NCBI GenBank assembly: GCA_002189035.1
Contig: NEEC01000009.1
Span: 1,674,001-1,738,000 of the forward strand
DNA from: Utricularia gibba
Taxonomy: Eukaryota > Streptophyta > Magnoliopsida > Lamiales > Lentibulariaceae
Reading direction: 5' to 3'
DNA: 64,000 nt
Part shown: positions 22,030 through 34,463 of the stretch, piece after piece
Layout: each line of letters opens with the position of its first letter
Position numbering within the stretch: position 1 is the first letter of the stretch
Position numbers and translations under genes: made by a program
The notes under the pieces: generated by a model
The model's input: only the letters and a program-made list of their open reading frames with translations
Databases searched by the model: none
Told to the model about the DNA's origin: nothing

Positions 22030-23617
22030 ATGGATGCGAACTTTTTCTCCGCCTACGCCTCCATGGCGGCGACGCTAATGCTCCTACGCACTCTGATCAA
22101 CGATATGGTGCCGTATCAGGTCAGGGATGCTCTCTACTCATTCTTCGATCAGATACTCGACCACTTCCTCTCACGGTTCGTCACGAAGCTCGATTCCAAG
22201 GTCACTATCGTTGTCGATGAGGAAATCGGAATGAATCGAAACGAGGTCTTTGAGGCGGCGGAAACCTACCTACGGACGATTATCAACCCGAATTCCAAGA
22301 GATTAAAGGCCGCCAAAACCGTGAAACAGAAGAGCATCAGTTTGAATATGGAAAAGGGGGAGGAGGTGTTCGATTCCTTTAAAGGAATCCAATTGAAATG
22401 GCAGTTTTATGTTAAGGAGCAGGATAACGACAAGAGCGGCGCCGCGAGCCAGAAATCGGAGAAAAGATTCGAGCTTACCTTCAGCAAGGCGCAGAAGCAA
22501 ATCGTTGTTGATGAATATCTCCCCTTTGTTCTCTCCAAATCGAAAGAGATGAAGTCCAGAGAACGGCCGGTGAAGCTTTACACTCGGGATTGTAGATTCG
22601 ACGAAGACGACGACGGCGAAAATTGCGGCTGTTACTGGGGGGCTATAAACCTCGACCACCCCGCAACTTTCGAGAAATTGGCTATGGATTGGGAACTTAA
22701 ACAGTCGATAATCGACGATTTGGATAGGTTTGTCCGAAGGAAGGAGTATTACCGGAAAGTGGGTAAAGCTTGGAAGCGAGGATACCTTCTTTACGGGCCT
22801 CCGGGGACCGGAAAATCCACGTTGATAGCCGCCATAGCCAATTACTTGAAGTTCGATGTCTACGATCTTGAGCTCTCCTCTGTATACGACAACAGAGAGC
22901 TAAGAAGCCTTCTCCTCTACACCAAAAACAAGTCCATCGTCGTCATCGAGGACATAGATTGCAGCTCAACTGTGCATGACAGAACCCAAAACAGCGATGA
23001 ATCAGATCCCGGAAACCCCCTGGATTCAAAGGTGACAACCAAATTCCGGCAAGCACCTAGACTACATCCTAACCCTGACCCTCAAATTGAAACTGCTGCA
23101 GGTGACGCTATCCGGGATACTGAACTTCATCGACGGAATGTGGTCTTCCTGTGGAGACGAAAGGATATTCATATTCACCACGAATCACAAGGAGAAGCTG
23201 GATCCGGCGCTGCTTCGACCGGGAAGAATGGACATGCACATCCACCTCGGCTACTGCACGCCTCAAGCATTCGATGTATTGGTTGGAAATTACCTGGGCG
23301 ACATTGGGGAGCACCAGCTTTTGCCCCAGATCAAAGGGCTGATAAAGGAAGTGGAGATTACGCCGGCAGCGGTGGCGGAGCAGTTGATGAGACACGATGT
23401 GGTCGATATGGCGCTTCAAGGGGTGGTAGATTTGATAGAGGAGAAGAAGAAGGAGAAGGGGGTAGAAATGGGAGAAGAAACGAGGGAGAAAAAGCTGGAA
23501 CCTGAGGAACAGAAGGAAACGGAGACACAATTCGAGGTGAGGAAGAAAAAGAAAACTATGAAATTTCTTGCTGATTTGGTCAAAAGCAGAACGCTGACCA
23601 TGTCCAAGAAATACTGA
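22030..23617 (+). CDS. AAA-ATPase, ASD/OM66 (BCS1-like) family
   Basis: Two exons (22030-23031 and 23102-23617) joined by a 70-bp intron, 505 aa. Seen: N-terminal hydrophobic anchor (AYASMAATLMLL); the AAA-associated N domain; Walker A GPPGTGKST; Walker B VVIEDID; sensor/second-region TTNHKEKLDPALLRPGRMD; and a charged Lys/Glu-rich C-terminal tail. This is the plant BCS1-like group (mitochondrial or ER membrane AAA proteins, often induced by stress and salicylic acid). The intron is supported because the AAA core VTLSGILNFIDGMWSS resumes exactly at the acceptor. Unspliced reading also stays open for a long way (see findings) but would destroy the AAA core. Confidence 0.92.
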
Positions 23618-23992
23618 AGGCTGATTGAGCAATGGGGTATTGTTAGGTACCTCAGTACGGTGTACAGAGAATCTAACTGGAGATTCCGACACGCAATCTT
23701 GTCTTATCTTTCGGTTTTATGAAAAAAAAAGTATATCTGCTTGACAAGGAAATTAAGCCAGTAATGATCTGAGAATGCAGAACTGTAATATAACCAGACC
23801 AAGATGATGAGGAAGGCAGTGTGGTTTTCCCTGCACGAGTAAGCGGGAGTAGTCAAGGTTAATTATTTGTAAGAACAGGAGGAGCTCCATGGTGTGTGGT
23901 GCTGACCAGGGAAGGCAGTAGCAGTCAAATTAAACACAAGGGAAGGATGAAACCTCTCTCGTTGTTGAGGCGCCACCCAACCGGCTGAATCT
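23618..23992. other. Convergent 3' UTRs of AAA-ATPase and thioredoxin
   Basis: Tail-to-tail spacer of about 375 bp with no coding signal. Confidence 0.55.
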
Positions 23993-24727
23993 CTAGGAAT
24001 CAACTGAGCTGGCGTGCTTTGCGATAGTTTGCTGAAGCTCTTCTTTTTGGCTCCCACAATCCTGTCCAAGATCTTCCCTTGTTTGAGGAAGATGAATGTC
24101 GGCATTGCCTCGACGGCCCAATCAGCTGCAACCGACTGCAATCGAGAACCGTGAGTAAGAAAGAGTTCGTTGTTTGATTCTGCAGTCTCTTATGTTACAA
24201 GATCTGACTTTCACCTGCAACTCATCAATATCCACCTTTAAGAAAGTCACATGAGGCATTTTTTGGCCATCTCTGCGAACAGGGGAGAAATGATTCTGCA
24301 GGGACCGCACCAGGAAGCAGTGAAATCCACCACGATCTGCAGAGGCACCAGCAACAACATCATACTCAATTTTATCAGCCATGTACGCCAAACTTCACCC
24401 GATTATGACAGTACGCTCGCTTTCACAGTTTTTGGAGAAAATCAAACCCCGCACCCATCACAAACAGAGAACGCAACCGATTTCACATCTCGATCCCTAT
24501 AGATTCGTCAAATCAAGAGCAAAATCCAATCCCTCCCATTCACATCGCAGATCTTCCGTCAGATCCAATCGAGAAATCAAATCCATAACAAAATACACAG
24601 AATTCTCAGAGAAAGAGACTGAGAACAGCACCTGATTGTTGTTATCATTGCCCTTCCGCATTTCATCGTTCCATTCCTCCAGGGTGTGGCAAGCGACGAC
24701 GTGCCCTTCGGGTTCCGAACGCGCCAT
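23993..24727 (-). CDS. TRX h: Thioredoxin h, two frame breaks
   Basis: Three exons: 24727-24632, 24336-24215, 24135-23993; about 120 aa when two single-base breaks are allowed. Seen: [14 protein letters not shown], the active site [16 protein letters not shown], and [20 protein letters not shown] with the cis-Pro. It is a cytosolic disulfide reductase with no transit peptide. Break 1: the T-run at 24259-24264 has six bases where seven are needed to read [12 protein letters not shown]. Break 2: one base is missing at about 24042-24043, so VGAKK runs out of frame instead of into [10 protein letters not shown]. Both are short-homopolymer losses, so the gene is probably intact in the plant. The usual h-type start ATG is used. 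Confidence 0.86.
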
Positions 24728-25072
24728 CAGCAAACAGTTTAATCGCGTTTCTTCTCCAGCGACGTAATTTATACCCAACCGGCAAGTCCGCCAGCCATAC
24801 AGTCCGGTGAACTTTCATCTCCTCATTTTGGAAAATTAAAATTAATTATTTAATTAATAATATCGTAACGTACATTTTTTTACATGACACGAAATTCTTA
24901 TAAAATCGACTACTGAAATCGTGTCCAGGGAAGAGCTTCACTGCAGGAGCCACCGTAAGATGCCCTAATTTTTTTTTTTACCAGAGATGCCGTTTGCCAA
25001 GAAAGATTCATAGAGAACCCGGTGCTACTGCCTAAGAAGAAAAGGGGGGAATGAAAAGACAACGCGACTCTG
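24728..25072. other. Thioredoxin promoter / SRS 3' flank
   Basis: A short AT-rich spacer holding the thioredoxin promoter and the 3' UTR of the SRS gene, both on the minus strand. Nothing else recognised. Confidence 0.45.
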
Positions 25073-25777
25073 CTATGAAGCTGTGTGTTGATGGAAGATT
25101 GTTCCTTTGAAGACATGGCCTCCGATTCTAACTACAGCTTCGTAAGCATACTCGTCTCTGACTCTCACGCTACGAAAGGCCGCCGTTGCAGTCACTTCCG
25201 ATGGAAATCTTCCGTTCTCCGGCTCTGAAGTCAACAGAAAACGCCATAGTGTATCTGATATACAATCATATCGGAAAACATGGCATAACGGGGGTACACC
25301 CATCTCATAAATTCCATCAAAATTTGAACTTCAGTCACCTGAAGGATTCGCTCTCTGCCTCTTCCTGGTTGCGACTTCCGGCGTCGGGTCTCGTCGCTGG
25401 AGCTGTTCATGGCGTTCCCTTCTCTTAGCAGCCGGAACCCATGTGCTCTTCACGTGAGTCGGACACTGAAACCCCCGATTCCTACAGCAAGTTCTGCATC
25501 TCATATGCACACAATCCTTCTTCGCTTGGTTCCCACAGTCCTGGCAATTGATCTTCGTCTCATCCCCCAACTTGTACGGCTCCAGCACGGGGCTTTGCCG
25601 GCGGTCGAAACTCACCCCCATCGGCTGCCGCCCCCACGGCTCAAAACCCTTGTAGGGGAGGTCATTTGCCTCGTTCCTGTACAACAACCAGCTCTCCAGA
25701 TTCATCTCCGGAGCCATCGCGGCACCGCCGCCGGCGACATCACCGACTCCTCCCAATGCAAAGAAGCCGGCAGCCAT
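25073..25777 (-). CDS. SRS: Short SHI-RELATED SEQUENCE (SRS) zinc-finger regulator
   Basis: Two exons (25777-25339 and 25224-25073), 196 aa. Seen: N-terminal [10 protein letters not shown]; the RING-like zinc finger [17 protein letters not shown] with the following [16 protein letters not shown]; a basic [14 protein letters not shown] segment; and, in exon 2, the IGGH domain ([16 protein letters not shown]). SRS/STY/SHI proteins are plant-specific transcriptional activators of auxin biosynthesis genes (YUC) in leaf and gynoecium development. At 196 aa it is much shorter than STY1/SHI (over 300 aa) and closer to SRS3. No frame breaks. It lies next to the thioredoxin h gene on the same strand. 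Confidence 0.9.
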
Positions 25778-26274
25778 TCCTATGGAACCCTCCGCCTGTG
25801 GTGCATGGTGCGTGACAATCGCACGCTAATGCCAAAGGTGTCGCATATAAAATGTGAAGTTACATACGTATCAACATTTAAGGCCATTTATTTATTTATT
25901 TTCAAACGTTTCGAAATTCAAACAACCAACCCTTTTGCGTATTCGAGTTATTATTTCAATTATTTTTAAATTATTTGTTCGCATTAATCCCAGAGCCCTA
26001 AAACTTTAAGCGTGACAACTGTGTTTTTTTTTCATTGTCTAAGGTGGATAAATAAATGATTGGGTTGTTGTCAACTAACCCTAGATCATACTCACTTGTG
26101 CATTATTTATTTATAATAAAAATTGGATATTAACAAAATATCATGAAATTGGGGGACTGATTAAAAGATAACAATATCCTTTTTTTTTTAAAAAAAAGTC
26201 AATTTTAACACAAAGGACTTATAACATTTGTGATGTTTTTAATGAATCATTTAGAAAATTGACTATCTCACCAC

Positions 26275-26318
<44 letters not shown>

Positions 26319-26999
26319 CGTATGTATATATTATGTAGGATTAGGTATTTAGATGGTATTGGCATAATGATTATGCACAAGGGAGATAATGTACTCAAAT
26401 AAAATGATTTTCTAGACATTTTTATTATAAGAAAACAACGTAAAACCGCGAGGATTAATTATCTAAAATCGAATAAGAAACTTTCTCCCATTATGAGAAA
26501 AATGCTTTATATAATATTAAGAAATTCCTTATATTCAAGCATATTCACTTTTTCTCCCTCTTCTTTCTATGATCTTATATATATGTGTGATAAAAATGAT
26601 CATTTGTAATATTAATTTTTTATAATATATGAAATGAAAATCATTTTTTCTAAATGTAGTAATTTCTAATATTGCTTATCTCGTGCAATAATTTGTTTAT
26701 ATTGATATTATTTGGGATGATTATCATTAAACCGGCGCGAGTAGAGGATCAACCCGGGGGTTAGGCCGGTTCATTTTCTAATATCAGAATAAACGATGAC
26801 TGTTTTATTAAATAATTACAACTGGATTTATAATAATAATTATTATTAAATATTTAAAAATATGGAGGATTTGTGTTGTAACCGCGTACATGAGCTTGTG
26901 AGGCATCATCTCCTTTGTTGTTTTGATATCCGAGAAGGTTCGTAAGGTGGCGGAGTCAAGGCCAAGTCAAGTCAAGTCGTCGCGTTTCCGAGTTTTTAG
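25778..26999. other. Intergenic DNA between SRS and the F-box gene
   Basis: Head-to-head spacer, AT-rich from about 25870 to 26860, containing a CA/TA microsatellite (26272-26318), a short ACCGG-rich island (26729-26771), a TAATAATTATTA-type palindrome near 26831-26848, and three GTCAA words at 26954-26974 just before the F-box transcript. Confidence 0.55.
26272..26318. repeat. Compound (CA)n-(AT)n microsatellite
   Basis: An (CA)8-type run at 26272-26287 changes through a short ACATAC link into an (AT)14-type run at 26290-26318. Directly visible; likely length-polymorphic. Confidence 0.95.
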
Positions 27000-27128
27000 A
27001 TGCAAGGAGGAAGCAGCGCGCTGCTCTCCAATCTGCTGCTTGGGTATTGCGTTGGAGCAATTTCTTCGATCTTCTTAAACAAAGGTGAGCGTAACAGATA
27101 CCCAGATGATCAAAGAAACGGAGGTTGA
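27000..27128 (+). other. Upstream ORF overlapping the F-box start
   Basis: An ATG at 27000 opens a 42-codon frame (MQGGSSALLSNLL...), hydrophobic in its middle, that ends at a TGA at 27128, 23 nt past the F-box ATG at 27106 and in another frame. If it is in the mRNA it would repress main-ORF translation. Whether the transcript starts upstream of 27000 is unknown. Confidence 0.4.
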
Positions 27129-28242
27129 GCACTGGAAGGAGATGGAAGAGGTAGTGAAAGAAAACTTGCTGCGGTTTCTGCCAGCAAAAGCTCTCTGCAG
27201 ATTCAGGGCGGTTTGCAGTGACTGGAACCGTAAGATTCAAGATCCCTCATTCGCTTTACATCAGAGCAACCATTTCAACACGTTATCGGGTTTCTTCTGC
27301 CAAGGCAAACGCCAGTTAGAGACCGATATCTGCTTCCTGAGTTTGGATCATTGGGGTTGTGGAGTTCCGGATCCCGATCTCGATTTCTTTCCTGGAAGGC
27401 TCAATATCATCAGCTCTTGCAATGGCATGCTACTCTGTTCTCGAGAAATCGCCCCTTATTTCTGCATTTGCAACCCTGTGACCAAGGAATTCAAGTTGCT
27501 TCCAGATCCATGGACGCTTGGAAGCCATGATGAAAACGAAACAGCAATGGTTTTGGGATTCGACCCCTCTGCTCTTAACGAGGAATCTAGGTACGAGGTT
27601 GTTGCTGCCAAGTTCCCGGATCCTCGGGCACTTACATTCTTTACATATTCGTCTCGAAACCCAAAATGGAGAGAATCGGAGAGCATACTCTTTCTTGATG
27701 TGGATGAAACTAGAAATCTGAATTTCACAGGGGAATCATTCTACTTCAAAGGAACAGCTTACTGGAAAACATCTGATAAAAAAGTGGTTGCTTTTGATCT
27801 GGAGAATGAAGTGTCTGAGCTTATTCTGCTGCCTGAGGAAACCAGTGAACATGGAGCCTTTGGTCAGATCAAAGGGGAGATATGCTATCTCTGCATCCTG
27901 CCTGCTGATCCCCCCGTGATAAGAGTATACAATCTAGCACAGACGGAATGGCAGTATGAGATAAGTTTCAAAGTTGATCAACCATTGACAGGATCTCCAT
28001 GGATTCTGCCTGGTTTTGATGGTAAAACAGTGATGATTCATGAGGGGCTGTCCATTTACTCCTGCTGCCTCGTTGATGGTGAAGCCAATCCTGAATTCAA
28101 GTTGCTCGTCGACGTCCCGATCGATCTGGACTTCAGCAAGCGTCGCAGATACTTTGAGTATATCAACACTCTGGCCCCCATTGAGAATCATGCTGAACAT
28201 GAAAAGTGTTACAATGAATGGTCTCATGGCATTAGCTTTTGA
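27106..28242 (+). CDS. F-box protein with kelch-like beta-propeller (F-box associated) domain
   Basis: A single-exon CDS of 378 aa. The ATG at MIKETEVEH is used; the frame upstream offers only a GTG. Seen: a degenerate F-box near residues 15-50 (EVVKENLLRFLPAKALCRFRAVCSDW), then an FBA-type region with CNGMLLC, CNPVTKEFKLLP, and repeated propeller strands (GTAYWKTSDKKVVAFDLENE, GEICYLCIL). Such proteins are substrate receptors of SCF ubiquitin ligases; the target cannot be deduced. It resembles At5g49610-like F-box proteins in layout. The 3' end is 70 bp from the ALDH stop, tail to tail. Confidence 0.85.
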   Translation: MIKETEVEHWKEMEEVVKENLLRFLPAKALCRFRAVCSDWNRKIQDPSFALHQSNHFNTLSGFFCQGKRQLETDICFLSLDHWGCGVPDPDLDFFPGRLNIISSCNGMLLCSREIAPYFCICNPVTKEFKLLPDPWTLGSHDENETAMVLGFDPSALNEESRYEVVAAKFPDPRALTFFTYSSRNPKWRESESILFLDVDETRNLNFTGESFYFKGTAYWKTSDKKVVAFDLENEVSELILLPEETSEHGAFGQIKGEICYLCILPADPPVIRVYNLAQTEWQYEISFKVDQPLTGSPWILPGFDGKTVMIHEGLSIYSCCLVDGEANPEFKLLVDVPIDLDFSKRRRYFEYINTLAPIENHAEHEKCYNEWSHGISF

Positions 28243-28312
28243 ATTGTATTGTTCCAATCACACAGATATCCTTTATGTAAAATACACTTCCCTTATGGAA
28301 CAATGAACCTGA

Positions 28313-30739
<2,427 letters not shown>

Positions 30740-31532
30740 TTCGGCACTGCCAAGTTTCTTCAATATTTTCCACTATGTTTGTGCTCTTGACCAATCCCTC
30801 CCAACCACTAGATTCCAGTCTCCGCTGCTGGGTTTCCTGCAAAGTGCAATGCATGATACCATCAACTTGCCAATGGAATCCTACTTTCATTTATGAGAAT
30901 AGCCCATCACCCTACAGCAAACATGTCAAAGCTACATTATTGCATTTTTCTTCCCTTTTCAAACTTGCGAAAAGCAGTGAACACATCCATTACAAAGCTC
31001 CGATTTTGCCGATGAATTTACATTTTGACTTCAAATTTTGATAATTTTTTTGAGTTTCCACTCACCCTAACCTCCTCCAGAACTCGTCCATGCAAATTGG
31101 CGCAATTCGTCTCTCTGTGCCTCTCATTTACGGGCCTCCACCGTTTTTGGGCCTGCTGGATTAGGGATTGGTTTAAAAAGAAAGGGCCCAATATATAATT
31201 AATGGGGCCCGAATCTGATCCTGGGCTTGATTATAGTTTCACACGGCCCAGGATCTTCTTATAGCCGAAGCCCATTTACCTACTTTCGGTAACGTGGATC
31301 TGAAGAAGAAGAAATCAACTTTTCGCCTTTCGGGAGATGTGGAGGAGCGGACCCCACACGGTACTTGCAATTACCATTGAGCCACTGGCTCGAAGTGAAA
31401 ATCTCCGAATAAATGCGCACCAGATGTGGGGACACTTTTGTCTTTCTCTTTTTTATCTTCTCCCCCTTCCCCATCCCGATGCAACGCCGGATTCCATTTC
31501 ATTTCATTCACAGTAACCGATTTCCCCCTCCG
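30740..31532. other. Divergent promoter region between ALDH3 and the LRR gene
   Basis: Head-to-head spacer. It contains 5' UTRs of both genes; an in-frame ATG at 31413 precedes the chosen LRR start, but the residues between (MRTRCGDTFVF...) do not look like a signal peptide start. GGGCCC/GGCCCA motifs (TCP- or telo-box-like) occur around 31185-31250. No other gene seen. Confidence 0.5.
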
Positions 31533-32986
31533 ATGGCCACCTCCTCTTCTGCTTTCCCCTTCGTCGCTCTCGCGCTTCTGTCTCTCATTTCATCTTCTAA
31601 AGTCGTCGCCTTTACTCATCCCAAGATCTCCGATCCCTCAAAACCCTTAAAACTGCAATTTCGCCGGCTTCTGTTCCCCCAGGCTCCTGCATTGCTTCCT
31701 GGGACTTCTCTGTCGACCCCTGCGCATCGCTTTTCACCGACAAATTCACATGCGGTCTACGCTGCGACGCCGTCTCTGGCTTCGCTTCAAGGGTCACAGA
31801 ACTCGCCCTTGACGGTGCGGGTTACTCCGCCGACCTCTCCGCTGTCGTCTGGACACTCCCTTACCTCCAAAGCCTCGATATCTCGAACAATAACTTCTAC
31901 GGCCAAATCCCAGCTTCGTTTTCTGCGCTGACCCAGCTCCGACGACTGGCGATTTCGCACAATTCCGTCTCCGGAGGTATTCCCGCAACGGTGGGCTCTC
32001 TCAGGAATCTGCAGGAGATTTATCTGGATAACAACTTGTTGAAAGGATGGATCCCGGAGAGCATCAAGAGTTTAACCAACCTGAGGCGGATGGAGATTCA
32101 GCGGAACCGACTCACCGGCGCTTTTCCCGATCTCCGTCAGCTTGGGAACCTGAATGTCATCGACGCCAGCGATAACTACCTCTCCGGCAACCTCCCGGCG
32201 GCCCTCCCAGCGTCTCTGGTGGAGTTGGTGTTGCGAAACAACCGTATCACCGGGCAGATCCCGGTGAACCTCGCAAGTATGTCGCCTTACTTGCAAGTAC
32301 TGGACCTCAGCCACAACACCCTAACCGGGTGGGTACCCGCGTCTCTCTTCGGGCATCCGGGTTTGGAGCAGCTCACACTGTCCTACAACCAACTGGAGTT
32401 CATTCAAGCGCCTCCGGGCATCGGCATGGGCATGGGGAGCTCGCTGATATCCGTGGACCTGGCAAACAACCAGATCCGAGGTCTGCTCCCCGGGTTCATG
32501 GGGCTGATGCCGAGGCTAGCCGCCCTTTCCTTAGAGAACAACAGGTCTCCCATCCCTCCTAACTCACCCCATCGGAGTATGCCCGCAAACCGGTGACTGA
32601 AAATCAGAATTATAACGATGTGCTGAAACCGCAGGTTCTGGGGATTCATCCCCCCGCAGTACGTAATGAAGGTGCTGGTGTCGGACTCCGGCCCCTCCCC
32701 GCGGCAACTGGTGAGGCTCCTCCTGGGCGGGAACTACCTGTTCGGGCCGATTCCGGGCGGGTTGCTGCAGCTGAAACCGGGGATGGTCCAGATCCGGTTA
32801 GGTGACAACTGCCTGTTCCGGTGCCCGGTCAGATTTTTCTTCTGCGAAGGTGGGCCCCAGAAGGCCTTAAGTGAGTGCCGGGGGCTTGGCCCATCCCTCC
32901 CTAATGCCCATGGATTCTTTTTCCTGTTTATTACCAACTTGTGGCGTAGGAGAAATCATTACCGTCTTGTACGAATAAAAAAATAA
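31533..32986 (+). CDS. Secreted leucine-rich repeat protein (RLP-like), one frame break
   Basis: Two exons (31533-32544 and 32635-32986), about 454 aa with one base restored. Seen: signal peptide (MATSSSAFPFVALALLSL...), cap domain with ISPASVPPGSC and ASWDFSVDPC, then at least eight plant LRRs (LQSLDISNNNFYGQIP, LRRLAISHNSVSGGIP, LQEIYLDNNLLKGWIP and on), ending in a Cys-rich cap (CLFRCPVRFFFC). No kinase and no convincing membrane helix, so it is probably extracellular. The frame breaks at 31620-31622 (CCC): FTHP must continue into QDLRSLKTLKTAISP in the -1 frame. After the second cap the frame continues 30 or so residues further than similar proteins, which may mean the stop is shifted. 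Specific ligand or partner unknown. Confidence 0.82.
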
Positions 32987-34463
32987 TTCATTTCAGGCAC
33001 ATCATTAAATGCACTGTTGACTTTCGCGACCCCACACACACGCACATTCACCGCGTATCATGATATTCGAATTTCCATCGCAATTATTAATTTTAAATAA
33101 ATTCGCTTTTCCAAGGTATAAAAAAATAATTTTTATTAATATATAAGGATGCATACTTAATTTATGACTAGTTTAAAGTATGCGTAATATAAAATTTGTA
33201 CTTAAAATTAGTTTTTATTGTAAAAAATAAAAAATTTACTGTTTACGAAAATTATTTTTATTTAATCTAAAAAAAACGTTGGCACAAACAACTACCGTAA
33301 TACCCTTTTAATTTGCACGTGGTGATCAGTACGGCTAGGGGTAAATGTGTAGTTTCTTATTTGACAAACCTATTTATTTTTGTTTCAAATGATTGCCATG
33401 TTCTTTTTTATCAGGGAAATGATTGTCGTGTTGAGGTGAGGAGGGGGAGGGAAAGGCGGAGAGTGTCTTTTGAAAAAAACTACAAACTTTGGGGGTTCTG
33501 GGGTGCGGTGGAGCTATTCGAAACAGGGTAAGGAGAGTGTGCAGACAGATAGATGCACAATGATCGCTAGGCTCCTCCTGGGTTGGGACGAGTGGCAGGC
33601 AGTCATGTCTGCTGCACTAACGCTTTACCCTTCTGGGAAATCATGGCCCTGAAGGGTTCTTTAAGAAAGGAAAACTGCCTTCAGCAGTCTTGCAGACGAT
33701 AGTATGGAAATCATGGCCAACTGGGCCGGCATCATTGATATGAAAGTTCAGACGCTCCAGTTCTCTACATGCCCATTTTGGGTCCTGATTTTTATCATCA
33801 GTGTCACGGGTGCCGGTCATCGGAGACAGAATGAATGAATCAGCGCTACTGCTACTACTCCGTTGCTCCTCTGTTTAAGTCGGCCGAATACCTCATTGGG
33901 TAGAATTTGTGAATCTGGGCCTGATCGAGGAACAACTCGCCATCGGCTCTTACGTCCGTTGCCACTTTCTCAGGTACAGGAGATGATGTGGCAAAATCCC
34001 CAAGTCAAGGTTTCCGTGTGCGTTGTGTTAGCAGGAGGAGGAAGTTGCCGGAGCAAGGAAGTTCCGGCTGTCGTGATCATGGCAGTCGTCGTAGAAAAAT
34101 GTTAAAAAATGAATGGAAAGCAGATTTAGTGTAAGATTGTGGGTCGGATTTTAGTCAGTTTGTTCCCGGGGTACCCCCTTCGAAGATGCTATAACCAGCA
34201 GAATCTATGGCACCCGAGCCAAATGCCATGTCCATTTTCGTCAACGAGAGAAAAGGGCCAACAATAGAATAATTCGGTGAACAATTGCTCACACATTTCT
34301 GTCATCTTCTTGCTTTCATCGACGCACCAAGATCCGATTAGCTATTGATAGCCGCAGAGGTGATGGTGCCCTGCTCCGGCGTACCTGCTTGAGACTTTTT
34401 TTCTTTTCAGATCGGTGATATGAATCGAGGAAACTCGTCATAATCGCGGGGAGTTCGATTTAT
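32987..34463. other. Intergenic DNA upstream of the MED26 gene
   Basis: 33000-33300 is AT-rich. 33400-34400 has near-genic base composition and several short ORFs (for example 33863-34105) but I recognise no protein in any frame. It could be long 5' UTR, a noncoding transcript or a decayed gene. Confidence 0.45.

Noticed and set aside
22303-22659. Antisense ORF in the AAA-ATPase exon 1
   Set aside because: Shadow of the coding strand with no independent motif.
23108-23692. 194-codon minus-strand ORF over AAA-ATPase exon 2
   Set aside because: Complement of a Glu/Lys-rich coding tail; reads as Leu/Phe-rich noise.
27085-27105. GTG-initiated extension of the F-box protein
   Set aside because: A plant F-box gene should start at ATG; the first in-frame ATG is 27106.
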